From: Actinoplanes couchii
GTDB lineage: Bacteria > Actinomycetota > Actinomycetes > Mycobacteriales > Micromonosporaceae
DNA length: 64,000 nt
Assembly (NCBI RefSeq): GCF_016862075.1
Contig: NZ_BOMG01000077.1
Coordinates: 1 to 64,000 of the forward strand
Reading direction: 5' to 3'
Part shown: positions 36,346 through 46,582 of the stretch, in pieces
Layout of the letters: each line of letters opens with the position of its first letter
How positions within the stretch are numbered: position 1 is the first letter of the stretch
Translations under genes and position numbers: made by a program
Notes under the pieces: generated by a model
Told to the model about the DNA's origin: nothing
Database searches by the model: none
Seen by the model: the letters and a program-made list of their open reading frames with translations, nothing else

Positions 36346-37014
36346 TCAAGCCACCGGCTCCACCATCGCGAACGTGGCGTTCAGCAGACCGGCCCGGGTC
36401 TGCACGTGGTAGCGGCTGCGGCCCTGCTTGACGATGGTGCCGACCAGCCCGCCGTATTTTCCGCCACCCTTCAGGCGTACCCGATCACCTATCTTGAACG
36501 CGACGCCGGGCCGCCCACCCTGCACCCGGACCATCTCGGCCGCGTAGGCGGCCTGCATCGGCGCTGCCTGCCCCCGGTACGTCCAGGCGAAGACCGCGCT
36601 CCGGTCGAACGCCCGGGAGCAGCGCGAACACGACCGGACCCGGGTCGGCCGCCGATGCGCGGTGGTGCGGTGCCCGGCGGGGCAGAAACCGACCCAGGAC
36701 CCTTCCACCCGCGGTACGCCCTCCGGCACACACCTAGTCCCGGAGCAGCCGATTCGCTGGGCGGTGGCACGCCACACCGCGTCGTGGCCGTGCTTGGCGC
36801 CGACCAGCGCGTGCGCGATCTCGTGCAGCACGGTCTCGGTCACCTGTTCGACGGTGTAGATGTGCATGAGTGGCCGGGACAGCCCGATCTCCTTGGTGCC
36901 GGGCCGGCACACCCCCGCCCGGGTCTTGGCGTTGTCGAACGTCAACTGCCAGCCCTTGAGCCCGTGCCGGGCCATCAACCCGACGGCGAGCTCCCGCGCC
37001 TCACCCAGTTCCAA
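36346..37014 (-). CDS. SprT-like zinc metalloprotein with KOW-like tail
   Basis: 222 residues. The SprT/Spartan-like motif HEIAHALVGAKHGHDAVW provides HExxH and a third His. A zinc ribbon follows (FCPAGH and RSCSRC), then an SH3/KOW-like module (GDRVRLKGGGKYGGLVG). Spartan proteases degrade DNA-protein crosslinks; bacterial SprT proteins are mostly uncharacterised. The start is TTG at 37014 with GAGGAG eight bases upstream; no ATG or GTG nearby fits the homology. Confidence 0.8.
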   Translation of the reverse strand: MELGEARELAVGLMARHGLKGWQLTFDNAKTRAGVCRPGTKEIGLSRPLMHIYTVEQVTETVLHEIAHALVGAKHGHDAVWRATAQRIGCSGTRCVPEGVPRVEGSWVGFCPAGHRTTAHRRPTRVRSCSRCSRAFDRSAVFAWTYRGQAAPMQAAYAAEMVRVQGGRPGVAFKIGDRVRLKGGGKYGGLVGTIVKQGRSRYHVQTRAGLLNATFAMVEPVA

Positions 37015-37065
37015 CCCAGCGGCTCCTCACCACACGACGCAAAAAACACGAACGGGACAGTGAGA

Positions 37066-37677
37066 TTACGTCACTTGCCGGAGTTGCTCGCGAGTGATCC
37101 CGAAGGACTCCCGTACCACCGCTCCGCCCGCCCCGACGTCGAAAACGGCGAGATCGGTGTAGACGCGACTGACACACCGTAAGCCGGTCAGTGGATATGT
37201 GCACTTCGGCACGAGTTTCGGCCGCCCCTGCTTGTCGAAGAGCGTCATCATCACGTACACCTGCTTGGCCCCGATCGCCAGGTCCATCGCCCCGCCGACC
37301 GCCGGGATCGCGTCGGGGGCGCCGGTGTGCCAGTTCGCCAGATCACCGTGCACCGAGACCTGGAACGCACCGAGCACACACACGTCAAGATGACCACCGC
37401 GCATCATCATGAACGAGTCAGCGTGATGAAAATACGAGGCACCCGGCAGTTCGGTCACCGGCACCTTCCCGGCATTGGTGAGATCGGGATCGATGTCGTC
37501 GCCGGTCGCGGCCGGGCCCATGTTGAGCATGCCGTTCTCGGTGTGCAGGATGACGCCCTGCTCCGGCGTGAGGTGGTCGGCGACCCTGGTGGGCTGGCCG
37601 ATGCCGAGGTTGACGTAGGAGCCGGCCGGGATGTCCCGGGCGACCAGGGCGGCGAGTTCACCGGTGGACAGCGGCAT
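37066..37677 (-). CDS. 3-oxoacid/3-oxoadipate CoA-transferase, subunit B
   Basis: 203 residues. The catalytic Glu is E47 in HTENGMLNMGP, which forms the glutamyl-CoA thioester intermediate. With the A subunit it moves CoA from succinyl-CoA to an oxoacid. The start overlaps the stop of the A subunit (TGATG). The pairing with a thiolase and LysR regulator suggests either the last steps of the beta-ketoadipate pathway (pcaIJ-pcaF) or acetoacetate use (scoAB); the sequence alone does not decide. Confidence 0.9.
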   Translation of the reverse strand: MPLSTGELAALVARDIPAGSYVNLGIGQPTRVADHLTPEQGVILHTENGMLNMGPAATGDDIDPDLTNAGKVPVTELPGASYFHHADSFMMMRGGHLDVCVLGAFQVSVHGDLANWHTGAPDAIPAVGGAMDLAIGAKQVYVMMTLFDKQGRPKLVPKCTYPLTGLRCVSRVYTDLAVFDVGAGGAVVRESFGITREQLRQVT

Positions 37678-38363
37678 CAGCGGGCCCCTTCGACCATGTA
37701 GCTACGAGCTTCGGCACGGACCACCCGATCGACGAAGATGCCCGGTGTCACGACCGTCTCCGGATCGATCGAACCGGCCTCCACCACCTCGCTGACCTGC
37801 ACGATCGTGGTGGTCGCGGCGGTCGCCATGACCGGGCCGAAGTTGCGGGCGGTCTTGCGGTAGACCAGATTGCCGAGCCGGTCGGCCCGGTGGGCGCTGA
37901 TCAGCGCCACGTCCCCCTTGATCGGGAACTCCAGCACGTAGTCGCGGCCGTCGATGGTCCGGGTCTCCTTGCCCTCGGCCAGCGGTGTGCCGACCGCGGT
38001 CGGGCAGTAGAACGCGCCGATCCCGGCCCCGGCGGCACGCATCCGCTCGGCGAGGTTGCCCTGCGGGACGACCTCCAGCTCGATACGGCCGGCCCGGTAG
38101 AGGTCGTCGAAGACGTAAGAATCCGACTGCCGGGGGAAAGAACAGATCACTTTCTGGACCCGGCCGGCCTTCAGCAATGCCGCCAGGCCGACGTCCCCGT
38201 TGCCCGCGTTGTTGCTGACGATGGTCAGACCGGTCGCGCCCTGACGGATCAGGGCGTCGATCAGATCGAACGGCATGCCGGCCATCCCGAAGCCGCCGAC
38301 CAGCACCGTGCTGCCGTCGGCGATCCCGGCGACCGCCTCGTCCACGCTCTCCCGGAGCTTCAT
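37677..38363 (-). CDS. 3-oxoacid/3-oxoadipate CoA-transferase, subunit A
   Basis: 228 residues. The CoA-binding glycine loop is VGGFGMAGMP. Later blocks NNAGNGDVGLA, ERMRAAGAGIGAFYCPTAVG and ADRLGNLVYRKTARNF are typical of the A chain. The ribosome site AAGGTG before ATG 38363 lies inside a 30-bp duplication of the end of the upstream thiolase gene. It is translated together with the B subunit. Confidence 0.9.
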   Translation of the reverse strand: MKLRESVDEAVAGIADGSTVLVGGFGMAGMPFDLIDALIRQGATGLTIVSNNAGNGDVGLAALLKAGRVQKVICSFPRQSDSYVFDDLYRAGRIELEVVPQGNLAERMRAAGAGIGAFYCPTAVGTPLAEGKETRTIDGRDYVLEFPIKGDVALISAHRADRLGNLVYRKTARNFGPVMATAATTTIVQVSEVVEAGSIDPETVVTPGIFVDRVVRAEARSYMVEGAR

Positions 38364-38422
38364 CTCAGGACACCTTTTCCAGTACGACGGAATCTCAGGA
38401 CACCTTTTCGAGTACGACGGAC
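38363..38422. repeat. 30-bp tandem duplication at a gene junction
   Basis: Two 30-base units (38363-38392 and 38393-38422, 28 of 30 identical) beginning TCTCAGGACACCTTTTC. The right unit is the last codons and stop of the thiolase gene. The left unit is the spacer before the CoA-transferase A start, and supplies its ribosome-binding site. The junction thus appears to have been made by duplicating the gene end. Confidence 0.88.
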
Positions 38423-39567
38423 AGGCCCTGCCCGACACCGATGCAGATCGCGGCCACCCCGTACCGGGCGTCGCGCTCGTGCAGAACCTTGGCGAGCGTG
38501 CCCAGGATCCGGCCGCCGCTCGCGCCGAGGGGGTGGCCGATCGCGAGGGCGCCGCCCCGGGTGTTGACGATCTCCGGATCGATGCCCCACGCGTCCACGC
38601 AAGCCAGCGACTGCACGGCGAAAGCCTCGTTCAACTCCGCCGCGCCGACCTGGTCCCAGCCGATGCCCGCCTGATGCAGGGCCTTGTTCGCGGCTTCCAC
38701 CGGGGCGTACCCGAAGTCCTGCGGGTCCAGCGCGAACGAGCCCCGGCCGACGATCCGCGCCACCGGATCATGACCGATCGTTGCGGCGGCCTGTTCCGAA
38801 CCGAGCAGCACCGCCGACGCGCCGTCACTGAGCGGGGAGGCGTTCCCGGCGGTGATCGTGCCGTCCGGCCGGAAACTGGGCTTCAACTTGCCCAGCTTCT
38901 CCAGCGAACTGTCCGGTCGTACACCCTCGTCTTGCGTGAGTCCGTCGACCGGTGCCACCAGACTGTCGTAGAACCCGTCACTCCAGGCCTGCGCCGCGAG
39001 CTGATGGGACCGGGCGGCGAACCCGTCCTGACGTACCCGATCGATCTTGAATTTGTCCGCGAGCATCTCGTTGCACTCGCCGAGCGAGGCGGTCCAGGCC
39101 TCCGGCATCCGCGGGTTGACCAGGCGCCAGCCGAGCGTCGTCGACACCGCCGTCATGTTCCCGGCGGGGAAGCCCTTCGCCGGTTTCGGCAGCACCCAGG
39201 GCGCGCGGGTCATCGACTCGACCCCGCCGGCCACGATCACGTCGGCGTCCCCGGTCTCGATCGCCCGGGAGCCGATCATCGCCGCGTCCAGGCCGGAGCC
39301 GCACAGCCGGTTCACGCTGGTGCCCGGCACCGACGTGGGCAGGCCGGCCAGCAGCGCGGCCATCCGGCCGACGTTGCGGTTGTCCTCGCCGGCGCCGTTG
39401 GCGTTGCCCCAGATCACCTCGCCGATCGCCGCCGGATCCAGACCCGGGGACCGCTCCAGCAGCGCCTGGATGACACCGGCGGCCAGATCGTCGGGGCGGG
39501 TGCCGGCGAGCGCGCCGTTGAACCTGCCGAACGGGGTACGCACCGCCTGATAGACGAAGGCTCTCAT
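38395..39567 (-). CDS. Acetyl-CoA acetyltransferase / 3-oxoadipyl-CoA thiolase
   Basis: 390 residues, the normal thiolase length. Nucleophile C89 sits in NRLCGSGLDA. The second-half motifs NEAFAVQ, GGALAIGHPLGASGGR (His) and CIGVGQG (Cys) are intact. It is first in the three-gene operon with the CoA-transferase. In a beta-ketoadipate setting it would split 3-oxoadipyl-CoA to succinyl-CoA and acetyl-CoA; a beta-oxidation or acetoacetyl-CoA role is also possible. ATG 39567 fits the family N-terminus. Confidence 0.92.
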   Translation of the reverse strand: MRAFVYQAVRTPFGRFNGALAGTRPDDLAAGVIQALLERSPGLDPAAIGEVIWGNANGAGEDNRNVGRMAALLAGLPTSVPGTSVNRLCGSGLDAAMIGSRAIETGDADVIVAGGVESMTRAPWVLPKPAKGFPAGNMTAVSTTLGWRLVNPRMPEAWTASLGECNEMLADKFKIDRVRQDGFAARSHQLAAQAWSDGFYDSLVAPVDGLTQDEGVRPDSSLEKLGKLKPSFRPDGTITAGNASPLSDGASAVLLGSEQAAATIGHDPVARIVGRGSFALDPQDFGYAPVEAANKALHQAGIGWDQVGAAELNEAFAVQSLACVDAWGIDPEIVNTRGGALAIGHPLGASGGRILGTLAKVLHERDARYGVAAICIGVGQGLSVVLEKVS

Positions 39568-39590
39568 ACCGGCCACCGTATGCCGTCGGC

Positions 39591-39643
39591 TTGATACGTT
39601 GAAGTATCAATATCCTGCGCCATTGAGAGGTACGGAGTATCAA
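39591..39643. promoter_or_regulatory. LysR operator with three half-sites
   Basis: TTGATAC-N6-GTATCAA (39591-39610) is a perfect 7-base inverted repeat of the T-N11-A class bound by LysR regulators. A third copy of the half-site, GTATCAA, lies at 39637-39643 just before the LysR start. The set sits in the 79-base spacer between the divergent thiolase operon and LysR gene, so it probably controls both. Confidence 0.78.
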
Positions 39644-39646
39644 TCG

Positions 39647-40534
39647 GTGGAGTTGCGGCAGCTCCGGTACTTCGTGGTCGTCGCCGAGGAACGTCACTTC
39701 GGCCGGGCCGCCGCCCGCCTGCACATGGCCCAGCCGCCACTGTCCCAGGCCATCCGGCGCCTGGAGGCGTCACTGGGAGTCGAACTCTTGCATCGGACCA
39801 CCCGGCGGGTTTCGCTGACCGAGGCCGGACACCTCTACCTGGCCCGGGCACGCGCCATCCTCGCCGACATCGACGACGCAGCTCAGGAGGCCCGGCGGGT
39901 GGCCGCCGGAGCGGTCGGCCATCTCACCATCGGGTGCGTCGGGTCGGCCACTTACAGCCTGCTGCCCGCTCTTTCCCGTCATCTGGCCGTCGCCTTGCCG
40001 GGAGTCGACTTCTCCTTCCGCGGTGAGATGCTCGCCCCCGACCAGGTCGAGGCGCTGCGCACCGGCGGGATCGACGTGGCCCTGCTGCGCCCGCCGGTCA
40101 CCGACCCGTCGCTGACCGTCGTCCCGCTGCGCAGTGATCCGCTGGTGGTGGCTTTGCCCGCCGCGCATCCGCTGACCGCCGAGACGACGATAAAGATCGC
40201 CGACCTGCGGGACGAGCCGCTGATCGTGCACTCCGCGGACCGCCGTTCCACGATGTACGGCGTGGTCCTCGGCCTGTTCCGGGACGCCGGCATCGAGCCC
40301 CGCATCCGGCACGAGGTCGGCGAGACCTCGACACTGATCACCCTGGTGGCCGGCGGTCTGGGCGTGGCGGTGGTCCCGGCCCCGGTGACCGCGCTGGCCC
40401 TGGAGGGCGTCGTCTACCGCCCCCTGACGACCCCGGCGATCACCGTCGACCTGGCCCTGGCGCACCGCTCCGACCGCTCCGAACCCCACCTGACCCGAAC
40501 CCTCACCCTGATCCGGAACCTGGCGTCCCCCTGA
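39647..40534 (+). CDS. LysR-family regulator of the CoA-transferase/thiolase operon
   Basis: 295 residues. The helix-turn-helix starts with VELRQLRYFVVVAEERHFGR and contains RLHMAQPPLSQAIRRLE. The effector domain follows, with the usual PLRSDPLVVALPAAHPL and GGLGVAVVPA blocks. The sequence style is close to CatM/BenM/PcaQ-type regulators of aromatic catabolism, which fits a beta-ketoadipate operon. GTG 39647 has GGAG upstream and places the helix-turn-helix at the start. Confidence 0.9.
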   Translation: MELRQLRYFVVVAEERHFGRAAARLHMAQPPLSQAIRRLEASLGVELLHRTTRRVSLTEAGHLYLARARAILADIDDAAQEARRVAAGAVGHLTIGCVGSATYSLLPALSRHLAVALPGVDFSFRGEMLAPDQVEALRTGGIDVALLRPPVTDPSLTVVPLRSDPLVVALPAAHPLTAETTIKIADLRDEPLIVHSADRRSTMYGVVLGLFRDAGIEPRIRHEVGETSTLITLVAGGLGVAVVPAPVTALALEGVVYRPLTTPAITVDLALAHRSDRSEPHLTRTLTLIRNLASP

Positions 40535-40568
40535 TCAGCGCCGCACCCGTGGCGGGGCAAGAATCAGA

Positions 40569-40592
40569 AAAGGGCAAAACGCCGGGCCCTTT
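40569..40592 (+). terminator. Weak terminator after LysR
   Basis: AAAGGGC pairs with GCCCTTT (7-bp stem, 10-base loop) 34 bases after the LysR stop. The rest of the spacer to 40653 probably holds the promoter for the SIMPL gene; no clear -35/-10 pair was fixed. Confidence 0.5.
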
Positions 40593-40653
40593 GCCGTCGT
40601 ACGACAGGGAGAAGTGTCTTTAATGGGTTGAAAATGGCTATAAAGGTAGGAAA

Positions 40654-41382
40654 ATGAATCGTTCACTTGTTTCCATGCCCTCGCTCGTCGCGCTGGCGAC
40701 CGGTGCCGCGCTGTTCGGCGGTGTTCCGGCCCATGCCTCGCCGGCCGAGCCGCCCTGGGAGGGTGTGCAGGTCAGCGGCGTCGGGAAGGTGTTCGGGGAA
40801 CCGGACACGCTGACCGCCAACTTCGCCGCCGAGAGCAGTGCGGCCACCGTCGGCGCGGCTCTCAGCGGGGCCACCGCGGCGGCCACCAAGATGCGGAACA
40901 CGCTGGTCAGCGGGGGTATCGCCAAGGTCGACCTGCAGACCTCCAACGTAGACATCAACCCGAAGACCGACGACAAAGGCAAGATCACCGGTTATACGGT
41001 GAACCAGGGGATCACCGCTACCGTGCGTAACCTGACGAAGGCCGGGGTGCTGATCGCCGACGCGGTGCGGGCCGGTGGGGATGCGGCCCGGCTCAGTGGG
41101 GTGTCGTTCGCCATCGGTGACGACAGCACGCTGCTCGCGGACGCCCGGAAGAAGGCGTTCGCCGACGCCCGGGCGAAGGCGGAACTCTACGCCCGCGAGT
41201 CGGGGCGGCCGCTCGGCCGGGTGCTGCGGATCAGCGAGTCGTCACCCGGCTTCCCGATGCCGAGTGAACAACTTCGGTCATACGCGGGCATGATGGCGGA
41301 CAAGGCCCTGCCCATCGAGCCCGGCCGCCAGCAGTTGACGGCGACCGTCTCGGTCGAGTGGGCCCTGGGCGCGACGAAGTAG
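40654..41382 (+). CDS. Secreted SIMPL-domain (DUF541) protein
   Basis: 242 residues with a Sec signal peptide ending near AHASP (about residue 28). The mature part shows the SIMPL pattern: a beta strand VQVSGVGKVFGEPDT, an alternating alpha/beta core, TSNVDINPKTDDKGKITGYTV, and the helix LLADARKKAFADARAKAELYA. The domain is widespread in periplasmic or secreted proteins of unknown function, some linked to oxidative stress. TAGGAAA precedes the ATG. Confidence 0.88.
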   Translation: MNRSLVSMPSLVALATGAALFGGVPAHASPAEPPWEGVQVSGVGKVFGEPDTLTANFAAESSAATVGAALSGATAAATKMRNTLVSGGIAKVDLQTSNVDINPKTDDKGKITGYTVNQGITATVRNLTKAGVLIADAVRAGGDAARLSGVSFAIGDDSTLLADARKKAFADARAKAELYARESGRPLGRVLRISESSPGFPMPSEQLRSYAGMMADKALPIEPGRQQLTATVSVEWALGATK

Positions 41383-41393
41383 CCGCCCGGTAG

Positions 41394-42047
41394 CTACCAG
41401 AACTCGTGGAGATCCTCGCACCGGCGCAGGATCTCCACGAGCGTCTGTCGTTCGGCACGACTGCCCGGCACCATCCTGATCGCTTCCACCGACCGGGCCA
41501 TCGACGCCCGCGGCCCGAGCGCTGCCAGCGCCGCGACCACCGCCCGGCACAGCTCGCGATCCTCGGCGGATGCCCCGATGCGCGGTGCGTGGCGGAGTTG
41601 TTCCAGGTCGAAGGCGGCGTACCGCACCGAGTCGTGCCGCACCCCACCCCACTTGAACCGCTCGAAAGCGAGCACGTTCAGGTCCTCGCCGGGCGTCGCG
41701 AACTGCCCGCACACCGCACAAAAAACCTGATCAGAATCAACCGACAACTGATGCGGCCGTACGTTCACCGCGGTCGTCCACGATCCGAGCGCCGACCGCA
41801 GATCCAGTCTCCGGCTGCTCAGACTCTCCAGGAACGCGTCACCGACCTCCGCCGCGGAGACGGCACCGGCCGCGTCGGCAGCGGCCGTCACCCAGCCGTC
41901 GTGTGTGTCGACACGTGGCCGATCGAACATCACGCCGTCCGCCACCGCCCGCGCCATGGTGATCGGATCCAGCCAGACCGGCGGCTCCCGCCAGCCCGAA
42001 GCGGACCAGAACGTGGCCATCAGTGGCTTCAGCGCCCGCGCCGACAC
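41394..42047 (-). CDS. Hypothetical protein with CxxC pair
   Basis: 217 residues, soluble. A single CxxC (FCAVCGQF) hints at a small metal site or thiol pair. Other features are SWTTAVNVRPHQ, GEDLNVLAFERFKWGGVRH and a helical C-terminus. I do not recognise the family. GTG 42047 is the preferred start (divergent from the Nudix gene, 30 bases apart); ATG 42020 is possible. Confidence 0.6.
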   Translation of the reverse strand: MSARALKPLMATFWSASGWREPPVWLDPITMARAVADGVMFDRPRVDTHDGWVTAAADAAGAVSAAEVGDAFLESLSSRRLDLRSALGSWTTAVNVRPHQLSVDSDQVFCAVCGQFATPGEDLNVLAFERFKWGGVRHDSVRYAAFDLEQLRHAPRIGASAEDRELCRAVVAALAALGPRASMARSVEAIRMVPGSRAERQTLVEILRRCEDLHEFW

Positions 42048-42077
42048 GTCATAGCTTACCGGCACTACGGTACGGGG

Positions 42078-42563
42078 ATGCCGGTTCCCGAATTCGTTCT
42101 CGCGCTCAGATCCAAGATCGGGCACGACCCGCTGCCGTTACCCGGAGTGATCGCCGTGGTGCTCGACGACCACGACCGGGTGCTGATGGTCCGGCGCTCG
42201 GACACCGGCGAGTGGGCGCTCACGACCGGCTGCCTGGAGCCCGGGGAGCAGCCCGCCGCCGGTGCGATCCGCGAGGTCGAGGAGGAGACCGGTCTCGACG
42301 TCACGGTCGAGCGGGTGCTGTCGGTGGAGGCGCTCGACCTGTCGAAGGCCCCCAACGGCGACCAGGTGTACTGGATGGCGATCGGCGTGCTGTGCCGGGT
42401 GATCGGCGGCGAGGCCCGGGTCAACGACGACGAGTCGGTCGAGGTGGGCTGGTTCGCGCCGGAGGACGTGCCACCGCTGCCGCCGCACCAGTCACGGTGC
42501 CTGGCCCGCGCCCTCTCCGGCGACCCCCGGGCGATCACGCCGGGTGCAGCGGTCGACCAGTAG
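42078..42563 (+). CDS. Nudix hydrolase
   Basis: 161 residues. The Nudix box is intact: G-x5-E-x7-REVEEETG within residues about 50-75 (GCLEPGEQPAAGAIREVEEE). It hydrolyses a nucleoside diphosphate linked to some group, with Mg2+ bound by the Glu residues of the box. Substrate unknown. The last 72 bases are antisense to the 3' end of the neighbouring membrane-protein gene. Confidence 0.88.
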   Translation: MPVPEFVLALRSKIGHDPLPLPGVIAVVLDDHDRVLMVRRSDTGEWALTTGCLEPGEQPAAGAIREVEEETGLDVTVERVLSVEALDLSKAPNGDQVYWMAIGVLCRVIGGEARVNDDESVEVGWFAPEDVPPLPPHQSRCLARALSGDPRAITPGAAVDQ

Positions 42564-43160
42564 GTAGGCGCCGGTCAGCACGACGGCGGTGGCCAGGCCC
42601 GCGCCGGGGTTGAACACGAATGTCGAGGACACGACCATGACATCGGCGGCGTTCCCGGCCGGGATCTCGATCTCGGGGACGCCGCTCGGGGTGTCCTGCC
42701 AGGTTCGGTAGGCGGACATGGCCGTGACGACTCCGGCTACCGCCAGCATGGTGACGCCGGCGACCGCGCCGCGTGGCGGACGCCACGACAGCCTGGCCAG
42801 AGCGAGACCGAACATCGTGCCGGCCACCAGGGCGCTGCCAGCGGTGCCGATCATCAGCGCCGGGATCTCGGACGACGGCGTAGGCACGTCGCCGGCCACC
42901 GGGATGACCGTCGACGGCCACACCACCATGTACCGGGTCAGCACCAGCGTTTCGACGGCCAGCCCGAACAGACCGGCCCGGATCGACAGCCGCGCCATCG
43001 TCGGTAGCGCGCCTCTGAACAGCACCGGATGCAGGGCCAGGACAGCCAGGGTCACGAGGCATCCGATGCCGAAGGGATCCGGCCGGAGGTGGGTGGCGCC
43101 CACCATGGCGGACAGGACGGCGACGACCATGACAGCGAGGGTCACCTTGGGTAACCGCAT
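42492..43160 (-). CDS. Integral membrane protein, unknown function
   Basis: 222 residues with about six predicted helices separated by short loops, and a polar Arg/Gly-rich tail. No family was recognised. ATG 43160 begins with MRLPKVTLAVMVVAVLSAMV, a typical first membrane helix. It shares 72 bases with the convergent Nudix gene, so the tail may be a poorly conserved run-on. Confidence 0.65.
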   Translation of the reverse strand: MRLPKVTLAVMVVAVLSAMVGATHLRPDPFGIGCLVTLAVLALHPVLFRGALPTMARLSIRAGLFGLAVETLVLTRYMVVWPSTVIPVAGDVPTPSSEIPALMIGTAGSALVAGTMFGLALARLSWRPPRGAVAGVTMLAVAGVVTAMSAYRTWQDTPSGVPEIEIPAGNAADVMVVSSTFVFNPGAGLATAVVLTGAYLLVDRCTRRDRPGVAGEGAGQAP

Positions 43161-43181
43161 CGCCTCACGGTAGGGGAGTTC

Positions 43182-43937
43182 TCAGGCGCGGGCCGGGGAA
43201 TCGGCGGGCCGCACGTCGTAGGAGACCGGCGGGCCGGAGGCGGTCCAGTGGGCGCCGGTCACGACTCCGGAGCGCAGGTGGGTGCCGGGGGCGTGGCCCC
43301 GGTAGGGCTCGACCAGCAGGGCGTCCAGGGTCTGGCGGGCGCCGTCGACGGAACTCCGCAGGCTGGTCGAGCGCAGTTCGCGGCCCAGTTCGATCGCGGC
43401 CTCGCGGAAGCGGCGGTCGGGGCTGGACTCGCCGGCGGTCAGCGCCGTCTCGATGCGGGCCCACAGCCGCCAGCGGTCGGTGTCCAGCAGCAGGCGGGCC
43501 GCCCGGTCCAGGGCCGCGCACGTCACGTCCACCGCGCTCTCCTCGCCCAGCTCGGCGGCCCAGTCCAGTTCGCCGGCGGGTGGGCGGAGCTCCGGGGACT
43601 CGTGCAGCAGAACCGCGTACAACATGGCAAGGGTTGTCTCCCGCCCCTCGCCCTGATAGAGCGGGAGCCCGCCGCGCGACGGGGGGAACCGGCGGACCAG
43701 ATGGGTGGCGCGGCCCAGCGGCAGACCGGCGGCGAGGCGGGTGTCGGTGACCCGGGCGAGGAAGGTGCGCTGTTCGCGGGCAGCGAACATCCAGGCCCGG
43801 TGCTCGTCCACCACCGAGCGTTTCGCCAGCAGGCGCGCGGCCACCGAATACGGCACGCCGAGCTGGGCGGCGAGGGCCCGGACGGCACGTTTGCGGGCCC
43901 GGTCCGGCACGGCCCGTCGGCTGTGGACAACGCTCAT
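43182..43937 (-). CDS. Hypothetical helical protein next to clpC
   Basis: 251 residues, soluble, Arg/Ala-rich. The first 45 residues ([20 protein letters not shown] and following) could be a helix-turn-helix-like unit; the rest is helical, with [20 protein letters not shown] and a C-terminal beta segment. I do not recognise the family. GGAGG lies seven bases before ATG 43937. It is divergent from the clpC paralogue, sharing a 163-base spacer. Confidence 0.65.
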   Translation of the reverse strand: MSVVHSRRAVPDRARKRAVRALAAQLGVPYSVAARLLAKRSVVDEHRAWMFAAREQRTFLARVTDTRLAAGLPLGRATHLVRRFPPSRGGLPLYQGEGRETTLAMLYAVLLHESPELRPPAGELDWAAELGEESAVDVTCAALDRAARLLLDTDRWRLWARIETALTAGESSPDRRFREAAIELGRELRSTSLRSSVDGARQTLDALLVEPYRGHAPGTHLRSGVVTGAHWTASGPPVSYDVRPADSPARA

Positions 43938-44100
43938 CGTGGATCCTCCCCGGGGTAAGCTCATGCTTGCAGCGCGCCTGCACGAGCGTAGCGAGGCCAC
44001 CCACGCGGGCCGAGCGTCAACGCCAAGAGGCTCAGACTCAGCGCATACGACACCATCGGCGTCTCCTTGGGCCGGGTGCGTGGGGCCTTGCCGCGAGGAC

Positions 44101-46530
<2,430 letters not shown>

Positions 46531-46582
46531 AATGTAAAGACTGTTGCGAGTAGTGGCACCTTTTCCCCCGGAGGATCCCCCT

